Shown here one piece after another: positions 44,963-53,600 of a stretch of DNA of 64,000 nucleotides; position 1 is the first letter of the stretch, and every line of letters starts with the position of its first letter. The DNA is from Halobellus litoreus (GTDB taxonomy: Archaea > Halobacteriota > Halobacteria > Halobacteriales > Haloferacaceae): assembly GCF_024464595.1 (NCBI RefSeq), contig NZ_JANHAW010000002.1, forward strand, positions 372,001-436,000. Direction: 5' to 3'. The notes beneath the pieces are model-generated. The model was not told the origin of the DNA. It made no database searches and saw only the letters and a program-made list of their open reading frames with translations. Both the position numbers and the translations under genes were made by a program.

Positions 44963-45142
44963 GGGGCCGTGGCCAAGCCCGGCATGGCGACTGACTCCAG
45001 AGGCTTGGCGCCCGGTGACGACACTCCAGACTGATATACCGAGCGGCCGACTGATCATCGGTCCGCGACGACGACCCTCTGGAGTACCGAGGCGCGTACC
45101 GGAGATATCAGTCGATCGGGGGTTCAAATCCCTCCGGCCCCA
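44963..45142 (+). tRNA. trnW: tRNA-Trp (CCA) with intron
   Basis: The acceptor arm GGGGCCG pairs with CGGCCCC, followed by discriminator A at 45142 with no encoded CCA tail. Exon 1 is 44963-45000 and ends one base past the anticodon CCA (44997-44999). Exon 2 is 45107-45142 and starts with ATCAGT, which closes the anticodon stem (ACTGA with TCAGT) around the 7-base loop CTCCAGA. The mature tRNA is 74 nt. The intron interrupts at position 37/38, as in other haloarchaeal tRNA-Trp genes. Confidence 0.92.
45001..45106 (+). ncRNA. tRNA-Trp intron carrying box C/D-like sRNA
   Basis: The 106-nt intron has a box C-like gtgacga at 45015-45021 and two ctga boxes at 45031-45034 and 45051-45054. In Haloferax and relatives this intron is known to guide 2'-O-methylation of C34 and U39 of the pre-tRNA itself. 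The exact guide segments here were not verified base by base. The ends can pair to form the bulge-helix-bulge cut by splicing endonuclease. Confidence 0.75.
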
Positions 45143-45148
45143 TTCCAA

Positions 45149-45158
45149 AAAATAAAAC
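45149..45158 (+). promoter_or_regulatory. TATA-like element before the zinc-finger remnant
   Basis: The run aaataaaact lies about 23-28 nt upstream of where a start codon would be expected (45176-45178). In the present sequence that codon is AAC. Confidence 0.45.
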
Positions 45159-45178
45159 TTTCTGAACGTCAGGTAAAC

Positions 45179-45271
45179 ACAGAGCCGAAAATCTGCGAGT
45201 TCTGTGGACTCTACATCACCGAGGTCAACCAGCGCTGCCCGGCGCTTTCATACGGGAGGTGTCAGGAATGA
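45179..45271 (+). pseudogene. Zinc-finger micro-ORF lacking a start codon
   Basis: The frame encodes TEPKICEFCGLYITEVNQRC..., with a CxxC pair and two more Cys (RCPALSYGRC), then a TGA stop at 45269-45271. I recall haloarchaeal proteins of about 28-30 residues with this same pattern. There is no ATG, GTG or TTG in frame between the tRNA end and the CxxC; the codon where an ATG would be expected reads AAC. The TATA-like element is preserved, so the start may have been lost by mutation or the sequence may carry an error. Confidence 0.55.
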
Positions 45272-45375
45272 CGCCGCTGGACTTCGCCGCCAAACGCGAC
45301 GGCGACGCCGACCTGGGAGGATCGAGCGCGACGACATCGCGATCGTCGCGGGTCGGCGCATCGCTGGGCACGAAC

Positions 45376-45383
45376 CTTTTAGG
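45376..45383 (+). promoter_or_regulatory. TATA box for the SDR gene
   Basis: The element cttttagg lies 22-29 nt before the ATG at 45405, supporting that start instead of the upstream in-frame start at 45204. Confidence 0.5.
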
Positions 45384-45404
45384 ACTGGTACCCAAGCGTC
45401 GGAT

Positions 45405-46193
45405 ATGGACATCGACCTCGGACTGGAGGGCAACGTGGCGCTGGTCACCGGGAGTGCGACCGGACTCGGCCACGCCTGTGCGGAAGCGTTCTCGCGCCAG
45501 GGGGCGAACGTCGCCCTCGCCGCGCCGAATATGGACGGTCTCGCGTACGCCAGCGACAGGCTCCACGCCCTCGGCGAGGGCGATATTTTCGGCCTCGAAG
45601 TCGACGTGCGCAACCGCGATCACCTGGCGGCGCTCGTCGAGGAGACCGTCGACCAGTACGGCGGCATCGACCACCTCGTCACGGGACCCCGACCGCTCGA
45701 ACCGGAGCGGTTTCTCGACGTCTCCGACGAGGACTGGTTCCGCGGGTTCGATCGGCTGTTCATGAGCGTCGTCTGGGCCATCCGCGAGTCCGCCGCCCAC
45801 CTCGAAGACTCCGATCAGGGGTCAGTCGTCACCATAGCGAACCCTGCCATTCCCGCGCTCGCCGACGAACTGCCGATGGCGACCGCGTACGGCCGGGCGG
45901 TCCAGGGCCTGACCGAGAGCCAGGCCACGGCGCTCGCGCCCGACGTCCGCGTGAACGCTGTCGTCCCGGGCCCGCACGAGACCGAAGACCTGGAGCAGGT
46001 TCTCGCCCAGCGGGTCGAAGCGGGCGAGTTCACCGACGTCGCGTCGGCCTGGGAGGCCGTGCTCGCGGACTGCCCGTACGAGTCGCCGGGGCAGCCGCTC
46101 GACCTGGGGAAAGTGGTCGCATTCCTGTCCAGCCGGCACGCGAGTTTCGTCAACGGCGCGACCGTCCCGGTCGACGGCGGGTCTGGCCTCTGA
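45405..46193 (+). CDS. Short-chain dehydrogenase/reductase-like protein with altered active site
   Basis: A 262-aa Rossmann protein. The coenzyme motif VTGSATGLG (15-23) is intact, and the C-terminal VVAFLSSRHASFVNGATVPVDGGSGL is a normal SDR ending. The catalytic YxxxK motif reads AYGRAVQGL, with Lys replaced by Val, and the NNAG motif reads VTGPRPLEP; the Ser in the active-site strand is also not in its usual context. Enzymatic activity is therefore doubtful, though the cofactor site suggests NAD(P) binding. Confidence 0.75.
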   Translation: MDIDLGLEGNVALVTGSATGLGHACAEAFSRQGANVALAAPNMDGLAYASDRLHALGEGDIFGLEVDVRNRDHLAALVEETVDQYGGIDHLVTGPRPLEPERFLDVSDEDWFRGFDRLFMSVVWAIRESAAHLEDSDQGSVVTIANPAIPALADELPMATAYGRAVQGLTESQATALAPDVRVNAVVPGPHETEDLEQVLAQRVEAGEFTDVASAWEAVLADCPYESPGQPLDLGKVVAFLSSRHASFVNGATVPVDGGSGL

Positions 46194-46225
46194 GAGCCGG
46201 ACACCTGCGAGCGGCAGCAGAGAGA

Positions 46226-46549
46226 TCACTCCTCGTCGTCTCTCTCCCCAGGCAAGCGGCGGATTGCCTCGACCCACCCGTGTTTGGCCGCTTGTCCGGG
46301 GTCTGCAATCGGATCGTACGTGATATCGTCAGCCGTCCCAAGGTGCTCGCCCTCCCGGTCGGCATACCGTCTCCAAAAGCCGACTATCCCTGTGAGTACC
46401 AAAATCACGAACAAGACGGCTAACGCGACGCTACCGGGGCCGTCCAGTGGGAGCGCCACGAAGCGTACGATCGACACGAGCGCGGCCGTCGAGACGACGT
46501 AGAAGAGGTATACGAGCGATTTCCCCGATATTTCGATACTTCGACTCAT
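46226..46549 (-). CDS. Small membrane protein, unknown function
   Basis: A 107-aa protein with two membrane helices (about 8-28 and 37-57) and a soluble acidic tail ending GERDDEE. The ATG at 46549 is preferred over the longer ORF because a TATA-like gtatag sits about 27 nt upstream on the minus strand. No family is recognised. It is convergent with the SDR gene. Confidence 0.55.
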   Translation of the reverse strand: MSRSIEISGKSLVYLFYVVSTAALVSIVRFVALPLDGPGSVALAVLFVILVLTGIVGFWRRYADREGEHLGTADDITYDPIADPGQAAKHGWVEAIRRLPGERDDEE

Positions 46550-46923
46550 CAGGGTACCAACTGAATTGACGAGTGGAACTATACAGTTCTTTCCGTGATC
46601 TCGATCGCGCACCGACGGTTCACACCGGGATGATCGAGCGACGGGTTCGTTTCGGCGCGCGGATCTCCCGATAGAGATCATATCACAGTCGATGTCGCGC
46701 ACCGCGACCTCCCGCAATTGCGCTGCCGTGGAGAGTAGTCACGCAGGACCTCCATTTTTCGTCTGTATGCAGCGCGTCGCTATCTGTGCGCAGATACAGC
46801 GACGCGTAGTCGTCCTCATAGTAGGGAATCCCACCCCGCAAGTCGTTGGGCGTCACAGCGGGTATCTCTGTCCGACGCGAAGCGGTTCGGACGGTTCAGA
46901 GGCCCCGATCGCCCCGGCCCGGA
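46550..46923. other. 374-bp region without a gene, holding a long hairpin
   Basis: I see no coding region on either strand. The only strong structure is the 34-nt hairpin at 46773-46806 described separately. The right part is close to the 3' end of the HTH gene, the left part carries the promoter of the small membrane gene. Confidence 0.5.
46773..46806. repeat. 14-bp stem-loop
   Basis: Arms CGCGTCGCT (46773-46781) and AGCGACGCG (46798-46806), plus inner arms atctg (46782-46786) and cagat (46791-46795), form one stem with loop TGCG and a two-base bulge (ac). No T-run follows on either strand, so it is not a simple terminator. Confidence 0.6.
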
Positions 46924-47604
46924 TCAGTCGTGACCGAGGAGGAACTGGGCGACGACGCGGTCGGTTGCGCGCCGAAGCGTCTCGCTGGCCGTCGACTTAT
47001 CGATTCCGAGCGCCGCTCCCAGTTCGGTCAGGTTGCACTCTCGGGGTACCTCGAAGTACCCCCGCTGGTGCGCCTCCGTGAGGCACTCACGCTGGCGCTC
47101 GGTGAGCAATCCCCGGCGGTCGTCGGTGTGTACCACGGAGAGGAGTTCGTAGCCGATCCCCGACTCGTCGAGCGCCGAGCCGAAGTCCTCGAACTGGTCC
47201 CGCGTCGCCGTCACGTCGAACTCCATCTCTCCGTGCTCGACGATCATCGGGAACTCCGGCGGAAACGATGAGCCCCAGAGAAACTCGTAGAGGCTCTGTT
47301 CGGTGGCTTCGTACTGCGAAATGACCCGGCGGTCGTCGCCGTACAACTGGTCGAATCCGTGGATGTCCGAATGGCTCCGGATCGCGTCTGAGACCGCTGC
47401 GGGGCTCTCAGACCGAACTTCGCCCAGTTCGAGCGCCCCGTCACCCATCGGAACGCCGGTCAGCAGTCGGAGCGTCGCGTCCGGAAACGACCTCGACACC
47501 TCGTTGGCCCACACGTCCTCGGGGAGTTCGATCCGAAAGCGCGCGCGGATCACGACCGTCGCCTCCGAGGCGAGCGTCGCTGTTGGGACGGCATCGTACG
47601 TCAC
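46924..47604 (-). CDS. Bacterio-opsin activator (HTH_10) family regulator
   Basis: A 226-aa protein. Residues 1-160 are an alpha/beta sensor region without PAS or GAF signature. Residues 170-222 are the HTH_10 domain: LLTERQRECLTEAHQRGYFEV and LGAALGIDKSTASETLRRA, which binds DNA near archaeal promoters. GTG at 47604 is the start codon. Such short members are common in haloarchaea as transcription activators; the target is not evident. Confidence 0.85.
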   Translation of the reverse strand: MTYDAVPTATLASEATVVIRARFRIELPEDVWANEVSRSFPDATLRLLTGVPMGDGALELGEVRSESPAAVSDAIRSHSDIHGFDQLYGDDRRVISQYEATEQSLYEFLWGSSFPPEFPMIVEHGEMEFDVTATRDQFEDFGSALDESGIGYELLSVVHTDDRRGLLTERQRECLTEAHQRGYFEVPRECNLTELGAALGIDKSTASETLRRATDRVVAQFLLGHD

Positions 47605-47668
47605 GAGTCGTTCCGGTCGCTCAAAAGCGTCCCGTCGGTTCTCGCTCCGGGTTCCGGTTCGCGCGTCG

Positions 47669-48133
47669 TTACGAACGGGCCTTGTGCCGATACCACAGCA
47701 CGGTTCCGTACACCGAGCCGAACGCGACGGAGACGATAAGCGCGAGGAGAATCCCGAACGCGAGATAGCCCATCAGCGGATCGGCGTACGGTAGGATCAC
47801 GTCCCGAGGCGGTTCGACGGCCCACGGACTGACGTGGAAGTACGCGAGCATCCCGGTACTGAACGCGAAGAACCCGACCCAGAACCCGGCCCCCACGCGT
47901 CTCGTCAGCGTCAGATAGAGCCCGATCGCCAGGAGCGGGTAGATCGCGAGACTGTACGTGAAGGGGTTCACTTCCGGAGAGATCGGCCAGCCGACGTGGT
48001 TCCCCCGGATGACGTGATCGACGTGATGGGCCGCGCCCAGCGCCGTCGGGACCGCGGTGAAAGCGAGGAAGACCTTCGTCAGGCTGTCGTCGATCGTCAG
48101 CAGTTCGTCCGGGAATCCGTCTGTAATCGCCAT
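47669..48133 (-). CDS. Integral membrane protein, unknown function
   Basis: A 154-aa protein with about four membrane helices (22-38, 62-85, 93-110, 127-147) and a Trp/His-rich loop (AAHHVDHVIRGNHVGWPISPE). The His cluster HHVDH could bind a metal or haem, which is only an inference. It is divergent from the DUF1405 gene and has the palindrome at 48167-48184 just upstream. Confidence 0.6.
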   Translation of the reverse strand: MAITDGFPDELLTIDDSLTKVFLAFTAVPTALGAAHHVDHVIRGNHVGWPISPEVNPFTYSLAIYPLLAIGLYLTLTRRVGAGFWVGFFAFSTGMLAYFHVSPWAVEPPRDVILPYADPLMGYLAFGILLALIVSVAFGSVYGTVLWYRHKARS

Positions 48134-48166
48134 ATTCGAACGTCGGTTCCGACCGAAAGGAGGCTT

Positions 48167-48184
48167 TGCCCAATATGTTGGGCA
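48167..48184. promoter_or_regulatory. Operator-like palindrome in a divergent promoter
   Basis: TGCCCAATATGTTGGGCA has perfect 7-bp arms around TATG. It is centred 43 nt upstream of the minus-strand ATG at 48133, in the TATA/BRE zone, and about 216 nt before the plus-strand DUF1405 start. Confidence 0.5.
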
Positions 48185-48391
48185 CATTGGTGATCGATGG
48201 CGATCAGCGTCTGCTTCGTCGTCTGCACCACACGGGACGAGGAACGCATCGCTGCGGTCCGCGACGGTGTCGACGATCTCCCCCTCGCGTTCGATAACGA
48301 AAAGTCGAAGACGAAGCACATCCCCGTTGAAGCACGCACGACCGAACGTGGCGGCCGCGTACCCGCTCTCGCAGAACAGGAAATACACACG

Positions 48392-49075
48392 ATGGCCTCG
48401 ATTCCCCCCGCTGACGATCTCCCGACGTATCTCACCCCGTTGCCCGATCGGGTCGAAGAGATGGCACTCCGTCTCGCCTGGGTGGTAGTGGCCGTCAATC
48501 TCGCGGGCACCGTGTTCGGGTTCTGGTACTACCGATTTCAGCTCCTGAACACCCAGCTCGTAATGTGGCCCGTGGTGCCCGACAGCCCGCTGGCGACGTT
48601 GCTGATGGTCGCGAGTCTCGTGTCCTGGAAGGTCGGAAAGAACCGTTCTTGGGTCCACGCGCTGGCCTTCGTCGGGAACCTGAAGTACGGCCTCTGGGTG
48701 GTCGTCGTCCAGATCGCGATCAACGACGTGTTCGCCACCGGCGATCCCTATCACTGGTTCCTGCTCGTCAGCCATCTGGGGATGGGGCTCCAGGCCTTCG
48801 TAATCCACCGGTACGCCGAGTTCACCCTCCCGGCCGTCGGCGTCGCCACCGCCTGGTTCGGCTTCAACGATATCGTCGATTACTTTCTCCCGATCGTCGG
48901 GGACTACCACCACACGTACTTCGGTCCGAAACTGGTCAACGCCGGCGATCACAGCGTTCGTGCGCACGACGTCGCCGCGGCCGCGGCCGTCAGTCTGACC
49001 ATACTCGCCACGTTTCTCGCACTCGCGATTCGAATCCGGCGGCTGGAGAACGGGCTCGCGAGCGAGGTCGACTAA
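48392..49075 (+). CDS. DUF1405 membrane protein
   Basis: A 227-aa protein with about six membrane helices. The family DUF1405 is suggested by NLAGTVFGFWYY, WPVVPDSPLATL and FGFNDIVDYFLPIVGDYHHTYF, recalled from haloarchaeal annotation. Role unknown. The ATG at 48392 is chosen; the frame is open for 65 codons upstream but lacks a promoter match and covers the other gene's promoter. Confidence 0.75.
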   Translation: MASIPPADDLPTYLTPLPDRVEEMALRLAWVVVAVNLAGTVFGFWYYRFQLLNTQLVMWPVVPDSPLATLLMVASLVSWKVGKNRSWVHALAFVGNLKYGLWVVVVQIAINDVFATGDPYHWFLLVSHLGMGLQAFVIHRYAEFTLPAVGVATAWFGFNDIVDYFLPIVGDYHHTYFGPKLVNAGDHSVRAHDVAAAAAVSLTILATFLALAIRIRRLENGLASEVD

Positions 49076-49268
49076 CCCGCGTCTGTCGACCACGAGCCCG
49101 CGTCTCACCTGTCGCGAGGCGGAACAGGCCGACCGGGGAAGCGGCCACTCCGTCCCGACGTCCACTTCGTCCCAACGGGCGATCGAGATGGATACTCGCG
49201 ATGGGTCGTCCGGATCGACTCGCGTATGCAGTTGGGTAAGCAGTCCGAACGGGCGCCCGTTCGCCCCG

Positions 49269-50498
49269 TCAGAGCGTCTCGACGACGGAACGGGCCACCC
49301 GAGAGAGGGTGGCGTTGTCGACGTGGCCGCTCACGCGGAACGTGTGCTCGTCTGTCGTCCACGTGATGGCTGTCGTGCCGTTCGTCCGCGTTCGCCGAGC
49401 CTCGTACTCGCCGATCTGGACCGGGGTGCCGGCCGTACTCTCTCTCGTCGTCCCGAAAACGAAGAGACGCAGTTCGCCGTCGGAGCCTGGTCGCTCGTAT
49501 CGGATCGTCGCGAACTCCGGGTCGGTGGAGCGGTAGGACGCCGAGTCGAACTCGAACTCGGTCGACGCACTGAGAGCCGGAACCGGTAGCTCGACGGCGG
49601 CAGCCATCGCGGCCCGCGAGTCGTAATTGCTGAAACGCGCCCGGTCGGTTCCGTTCGGGACCTCGTCGGGATCGAGTCGGAAGGTCCCGGCGTCGAACGT
49701 CGGATTGAACACCACGTCCCGATGCGTGATCGTGTACTCGTAGCTGTCCCCGTGGGCGTCGAATTTCGTGTGGCGCTTCAGCGGATAGAGATACTGGGTA
49801 TCGAGCCAGAGCGTCTGGGACCGAAGCGACATCTCGGGCGATACCGGCGTCAGCTCCAGCCGATACGTCTGCCGCCCGTCGATCGTCTCGGTGCCGGCGT
49901 ACGTGACCGTGACGTTCCCCTCTCGGTACGGCGTCGACCCGTTCCGCTCCGAGTCGCCCTCCACCGGCACTGCCGGCAGCGGCGACACCCCGGGAGTCAG
50001 CGTCGGGTGAGTGACGGACCGACCGCTCCGGGCCGCACCGACGAGCCGCGGATACGGCGACTCCGCGGAGCCGTTGCCGCCGCGAACCGAGATCCGATTG
50101 AGCCTGTCAGACGCCGGATCGTAGAACGTGAGCGTCGAGCCGTTCGCGATGACGAACCCGCCCTCTGCCACGAGGGGACCTCTCGCGCCGTCAGTGCGGT
50201 TCACTGCGAGCACCCGCTCGTGGTAGGCCCACGGTTCGATGCGTTTCCGCTTCCGCGTCACGGTGGTCACTGTCCCGTCGTCGTTCCGCTCTTGGACGGT
50301 CGTCACCGTGGCGCTGACCGTATCGAGTGAGCGGTAGCGATCCGCCGCCTCGTCGGCCGACGGCAGTCCCGCCTCGGCATCCGAAGCCGAGGGGGCACCG
50401 TAGGCGCTGCATCCGCTCGCTGCGATCAGCGCCGTCACGATGAGTAACCGGATCAAGACGGACCGGCTCGGTGGCCGGGCCGCATCGCCTGCACGCAT
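49269..50498 (-). CDS. LolA-like exported lipoprotein
   Basis: A 409-aa protein. Signal peptide with lipobox AASGC (Cys30) anchors it outside the membrane. The body (60-300) has the LolA/LppX-type fold pattern: repeated strands in RYRSLDTVSATVTTV, AVNRTDG, TLTFYDPASDRLNRI, and QTLWLDTQYLYPLKRH. The C-terminus (325-409) is a DUF4367-like strand-rich part. Such domains bind lipids or lipoproteins. A TATA-like gttataac lies about 30 nt upstream. Confidence 0.75.
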   Translation of the reverse strand: MRAGDAARPPSRSVLIRLLIVTALIAASGCSAYGAPSASDAEAGLPSADEAADRYRSLDTVSATVTTVQERNDDGTVTTVTRKRKRIEPWAYHERVLAVNRTDGARGPLVAEGGFVIANGSTLTFYDPASDRLNRISVRGGNGSAESPYPRLVGAARSGRSVTHPTLTPGVSPLPAVPVEGDSERNGSTPYREGNVTVTYAGTETIDGRQTYRLELTPVSPEMSLRSQTLWLDTQYLYPLKRHTKFDAHGDSYEYTITHRDVVFNPTFDAGTFRLDPDEVPNGTDRARFSNYDSRAAMAAAVELPVPALSASTEFEFDSASYRSTDPEFATIRYERPGSDGELRLFVFGTTRESTAGTPVQIGEYEARRTRTNGTTAITWTTDEHTFRVSGHVDNATLSRVARSVVETL

Positions 50499-50646
50499 CG
50501 CTCTAAGACGAACGATCGGGCTGGAGACAGTTATAACTCGGCGGTGCCTCGCTCGGGGGAATCCTCACGGCGAGTGCGGGATTCGAGACGGATAGCGAGA
50601 GAGTATCGGAGCGGCCGCTGAGCCCTGCCGCTCGGTGGTCCGACGT

Positions 50647-50662
50647 CGTGTCACGGGACACG
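50647..50662 (+). promoter_or_regulatory. Palindrome next to the TATA box of the PAS/GAF regulator
   Basis: CGTGTCACGGGACACG has 6-bp arms around ACGG and ends 1 nt before the TATA-like gaacgattt stretch (about 50662-50671) of the gene at 50698. A site at this position could serve a Bat-type activator or autoregulation. Confidence 0.45.
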
Positions 50663-50697
50663 AACGATTTACGGTCGTCGAAACGGGTACTAACGCT

Positions 50698-53600
50698 ATG
50701 TCTGCTGTGGGCGCCCACTCGCCGCGGGTCGCGGTCGTGGGCGAACGAGACCTCGTTCGAGCGATCTCAGGCGGGTTTAGGGCCGACGAACGCTCGCTGG
50801 AGGTCGGGGCAATAGACCCGGAGACCGCACAGCCGAACTCCGGTTCCGAGCGGTGCGATTGCCTGATTCTGGACGGGGCGCATCCGGCGGTCGACGCGGT
50901 CGAGACAGTCAGTCACTGGGCCGCCGAACGCCCGGCCGTTCCGACTATCGTACTGACCGCCGAGTGGGACGAAGAGCGGGTGCTGGAGACGCTGTCCGCC
51001 GGCGCGACCGAGACGCTCCCACGGAAGATCGTCGACAGCAGTCCGGAGTTGCTCGCTGAGCGGGTCGTGACGGCGGTCGATACCGAACTCACGGCGGAAG
51101 GCGTGGCGGCGGTCTACGACGAGGCCGGCGACGGTGTCACGCTACACGATCCGTGGGCGGAAGCACTCATCTCCGCCAACGAACGGATGTGTGAGTTGAC
51201 CGGCTACGATCGGGAGACGCTGCGAGACCTGGGCATCGAAGGCATAAGCGTCGCCGAGGACGGCTACACCGCGGGCCGGGCCTACGAGATCCTCCGACGG
51301 GTCGCGGAGAGTGGCGAGGTCGAATCCGTCGAGTGGGAGATCGAAACGGCCACCGGCGACCGCCGACTGCTGGAAGGGAATTTCACTGCAGCGACACCCA
51401 GCGGGGGACGGGCCGTCGCGCTCTTCCGAGACCTGACCGAACGACGAGAGCTCGAGGAGACCTACCGGGAGATCTTCGAGAACGTCTCCGACGGGTTGGT
51501 CGTCCACCATCCAGAAACCGGGGAAATCCTCGACGTCAACGACCGGTTCTGTGCGATGAACGGGTACGAGCGGGAGGAGTTGCTGGGGGAAACGGTCGAC
51601 GTCGTCACCGGCCCGAGTCACACGTACGAAAGTGTCCTCGAGCGGATCCAGGCGGCCCGAACGGAGGGCGCGCAGTTGTTCGAGTGGCGGAACCAGCGGG
51701 CAGATGGGGAGACGTTCCCGGTGGAAGTCCACCTGAGCGTAGTCAACATCCGCGGCGAAGAGCGCGTCCTCGGCAGCGTCCGCGACATCACCGCACGACA
51801 TCGCACGGAGCGGCGACTCAAGGAAATCCTCGACCGCATCGACGAGGCCATCTACCTCACGTCGGCGGAAGAACTCACCCGGCCGTCGCAGACGCCAGAC
51901 TACCTGAGTTCGGGATACGAGGACATCTGGGGGCAACCACTCGACCGGTTGGTGGAGCGACACGACGACGGGTTCTTCGAGACGTTGCACCCTGAAGACG
52001 AGGCCGAGTACAGGGAGTTCGTCGAGGAACTCGCAGACGACGTCGGAAGCGACGAGGCGGCCGACAGTTACACGATGGAGTACCGCATCGAGCGGCCCGA
52101 CGGGGAGGTCCGCTGGGTCCACTCGGAGTACTATCCCCTCGATTGGGAGCGGACGCCGCCGCGGGTCGTGATCGTGAGTCGCGACGTCACGGCCCGCAAA
52201 CGCACGGCGCGAAACCTCCGGATGATCGCCGAGCGCGTCGACGAGGCCATCTACATGTCTTCGCCGGACAAATCCGAGGTTCACTACGCCTCGCCGTCGT
52301 TCGAGGACCTCTGGGACATCCCGACCGAACGGATCTACGAGGACCCCCAGGCGTTCATCGACCGCGTCCACCCCGACGACCGCGAGTGGTTCCGCGAGGA
52401 GTACGAGCGGATCCGGCGCGACCTGACGGAACCGGACCGCGAACCGCAGGACACCTACGAACTGGAGTACCGCGTTCGACACGAGGACGGCACCGTCCGG
52501 TGGATCAGCGTCCGCGGCTATCCCGTCTACGACGGCACCGGCGACGTCGACCGCTGGATCGCGGTCAACCGGGACGTGACCGATCGCAAGGCGCGCGAAC
52601 GGCGCATCGCCTCCTTCGACGACGCCACCGACGACCTCGCGACCGCGGACACGCCGGAGGAGGCGGCCGAAACGGCCGTGACGGCGGCGACCGAGACGCT
52701 GAATCTCCCCGCCGTCGGCGTGTTTCTCTACGACGACGAGGACGGCGTCCTTCGACCGGAGGTACTCGCCGGTGCGTTCTCCGGGGTCGTCGCGGACGAA
52801 CCGATCAGCGCCGGCGACGGCAGACTCTGGGAGACGTTCACGAAGGGCTCCGTCGCCGCGGCGGACGACGCGTCCGACGTCGGCGGCGTCGCCGACGGCG
52901 GCAGGCACGAAACGCTGGCCGACCTGGCAGACTGGCGCGCGCTCTCGCTCGGGACGCACGGGGTCCTCCTCGTCGGCTCGACCGACGAACCGTTCGACGC
53001 CGAGACCATCCAGGCGACCCACATCCTCGGGGCGACGCTCGAAGCCGCACTCAACCACCTCCGCGGGCAGCGTCGCCTCGCCGCCCAGGAAGAACAGCTC
53101 AGGACGCAGACCGAGCGGGCGGAGCGGCTGGACCGGATCGCGAGTCTGACACACCAGGTCGAGGCCGCGATCACGGACGCGTCGACGGCAGGCGGCGTCG
53201 AGCGAGCGGTCTGTCAGCGACTCGTCGACTCCGGGCCGTACGATCTCGCGTGGATCGGCGACATCGAGCCCGGAGACGACCGGCTGAATCCGCGGACCGT
53301 CGCCGGTGCGCCAGCGGAGTACGTCGACGCGGTCGACCTGCGGACCGGCGAGGAGACGGCCGATCCCCATCCCGCGGTGGCCGCCTGGCAGCACGGCGAG
53401 GTCAGGGTGGAGGACTCGCTCGTGGCCAGCGGCCCGGGGGAAACGTGGCGGCAGCACAGACTCTCGGAGGGGTATCAATCGATCTGCGCCGTCCCGCTGA
53501 CCGACGGCGAGGTCACCCACGGCGTGTTGGTCATCGGAAACGACGCGCCGAACGCCTTCGGCGACCGCGAACGCGACGTGCTCTCGCAGTTGGGGACGTC

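Noticed and set aside
45204-45404. In-frame upstream extension of the SDR gene
   Set aside because: No match to the SDR N-terminus and a TATA box fits the ATG at 45405; the extension overlaps the zinc-finger remnant in another frame.
45268-45765. Frame starting MTPLDFAAKRDG after the zinc-finger remnant
   Set aside because: The ATG overlaps the remnant's stop, but the frame soon becomes low-complexity and runs antisense-like through the SDR gene; no support.
46692-47081. Plus-strand frame over the HTH gene's 3' end
   Set aside because: Shadow of the minus-strand HTH_10 gene, no promoter and no conserved motif.
48197-48391. Upstream extension of the DUF1405 gene
   Set aside because: It runs through the divergent promoter region and lacks a TATA box at proper spacing; the ATG at 48392 fits the family.
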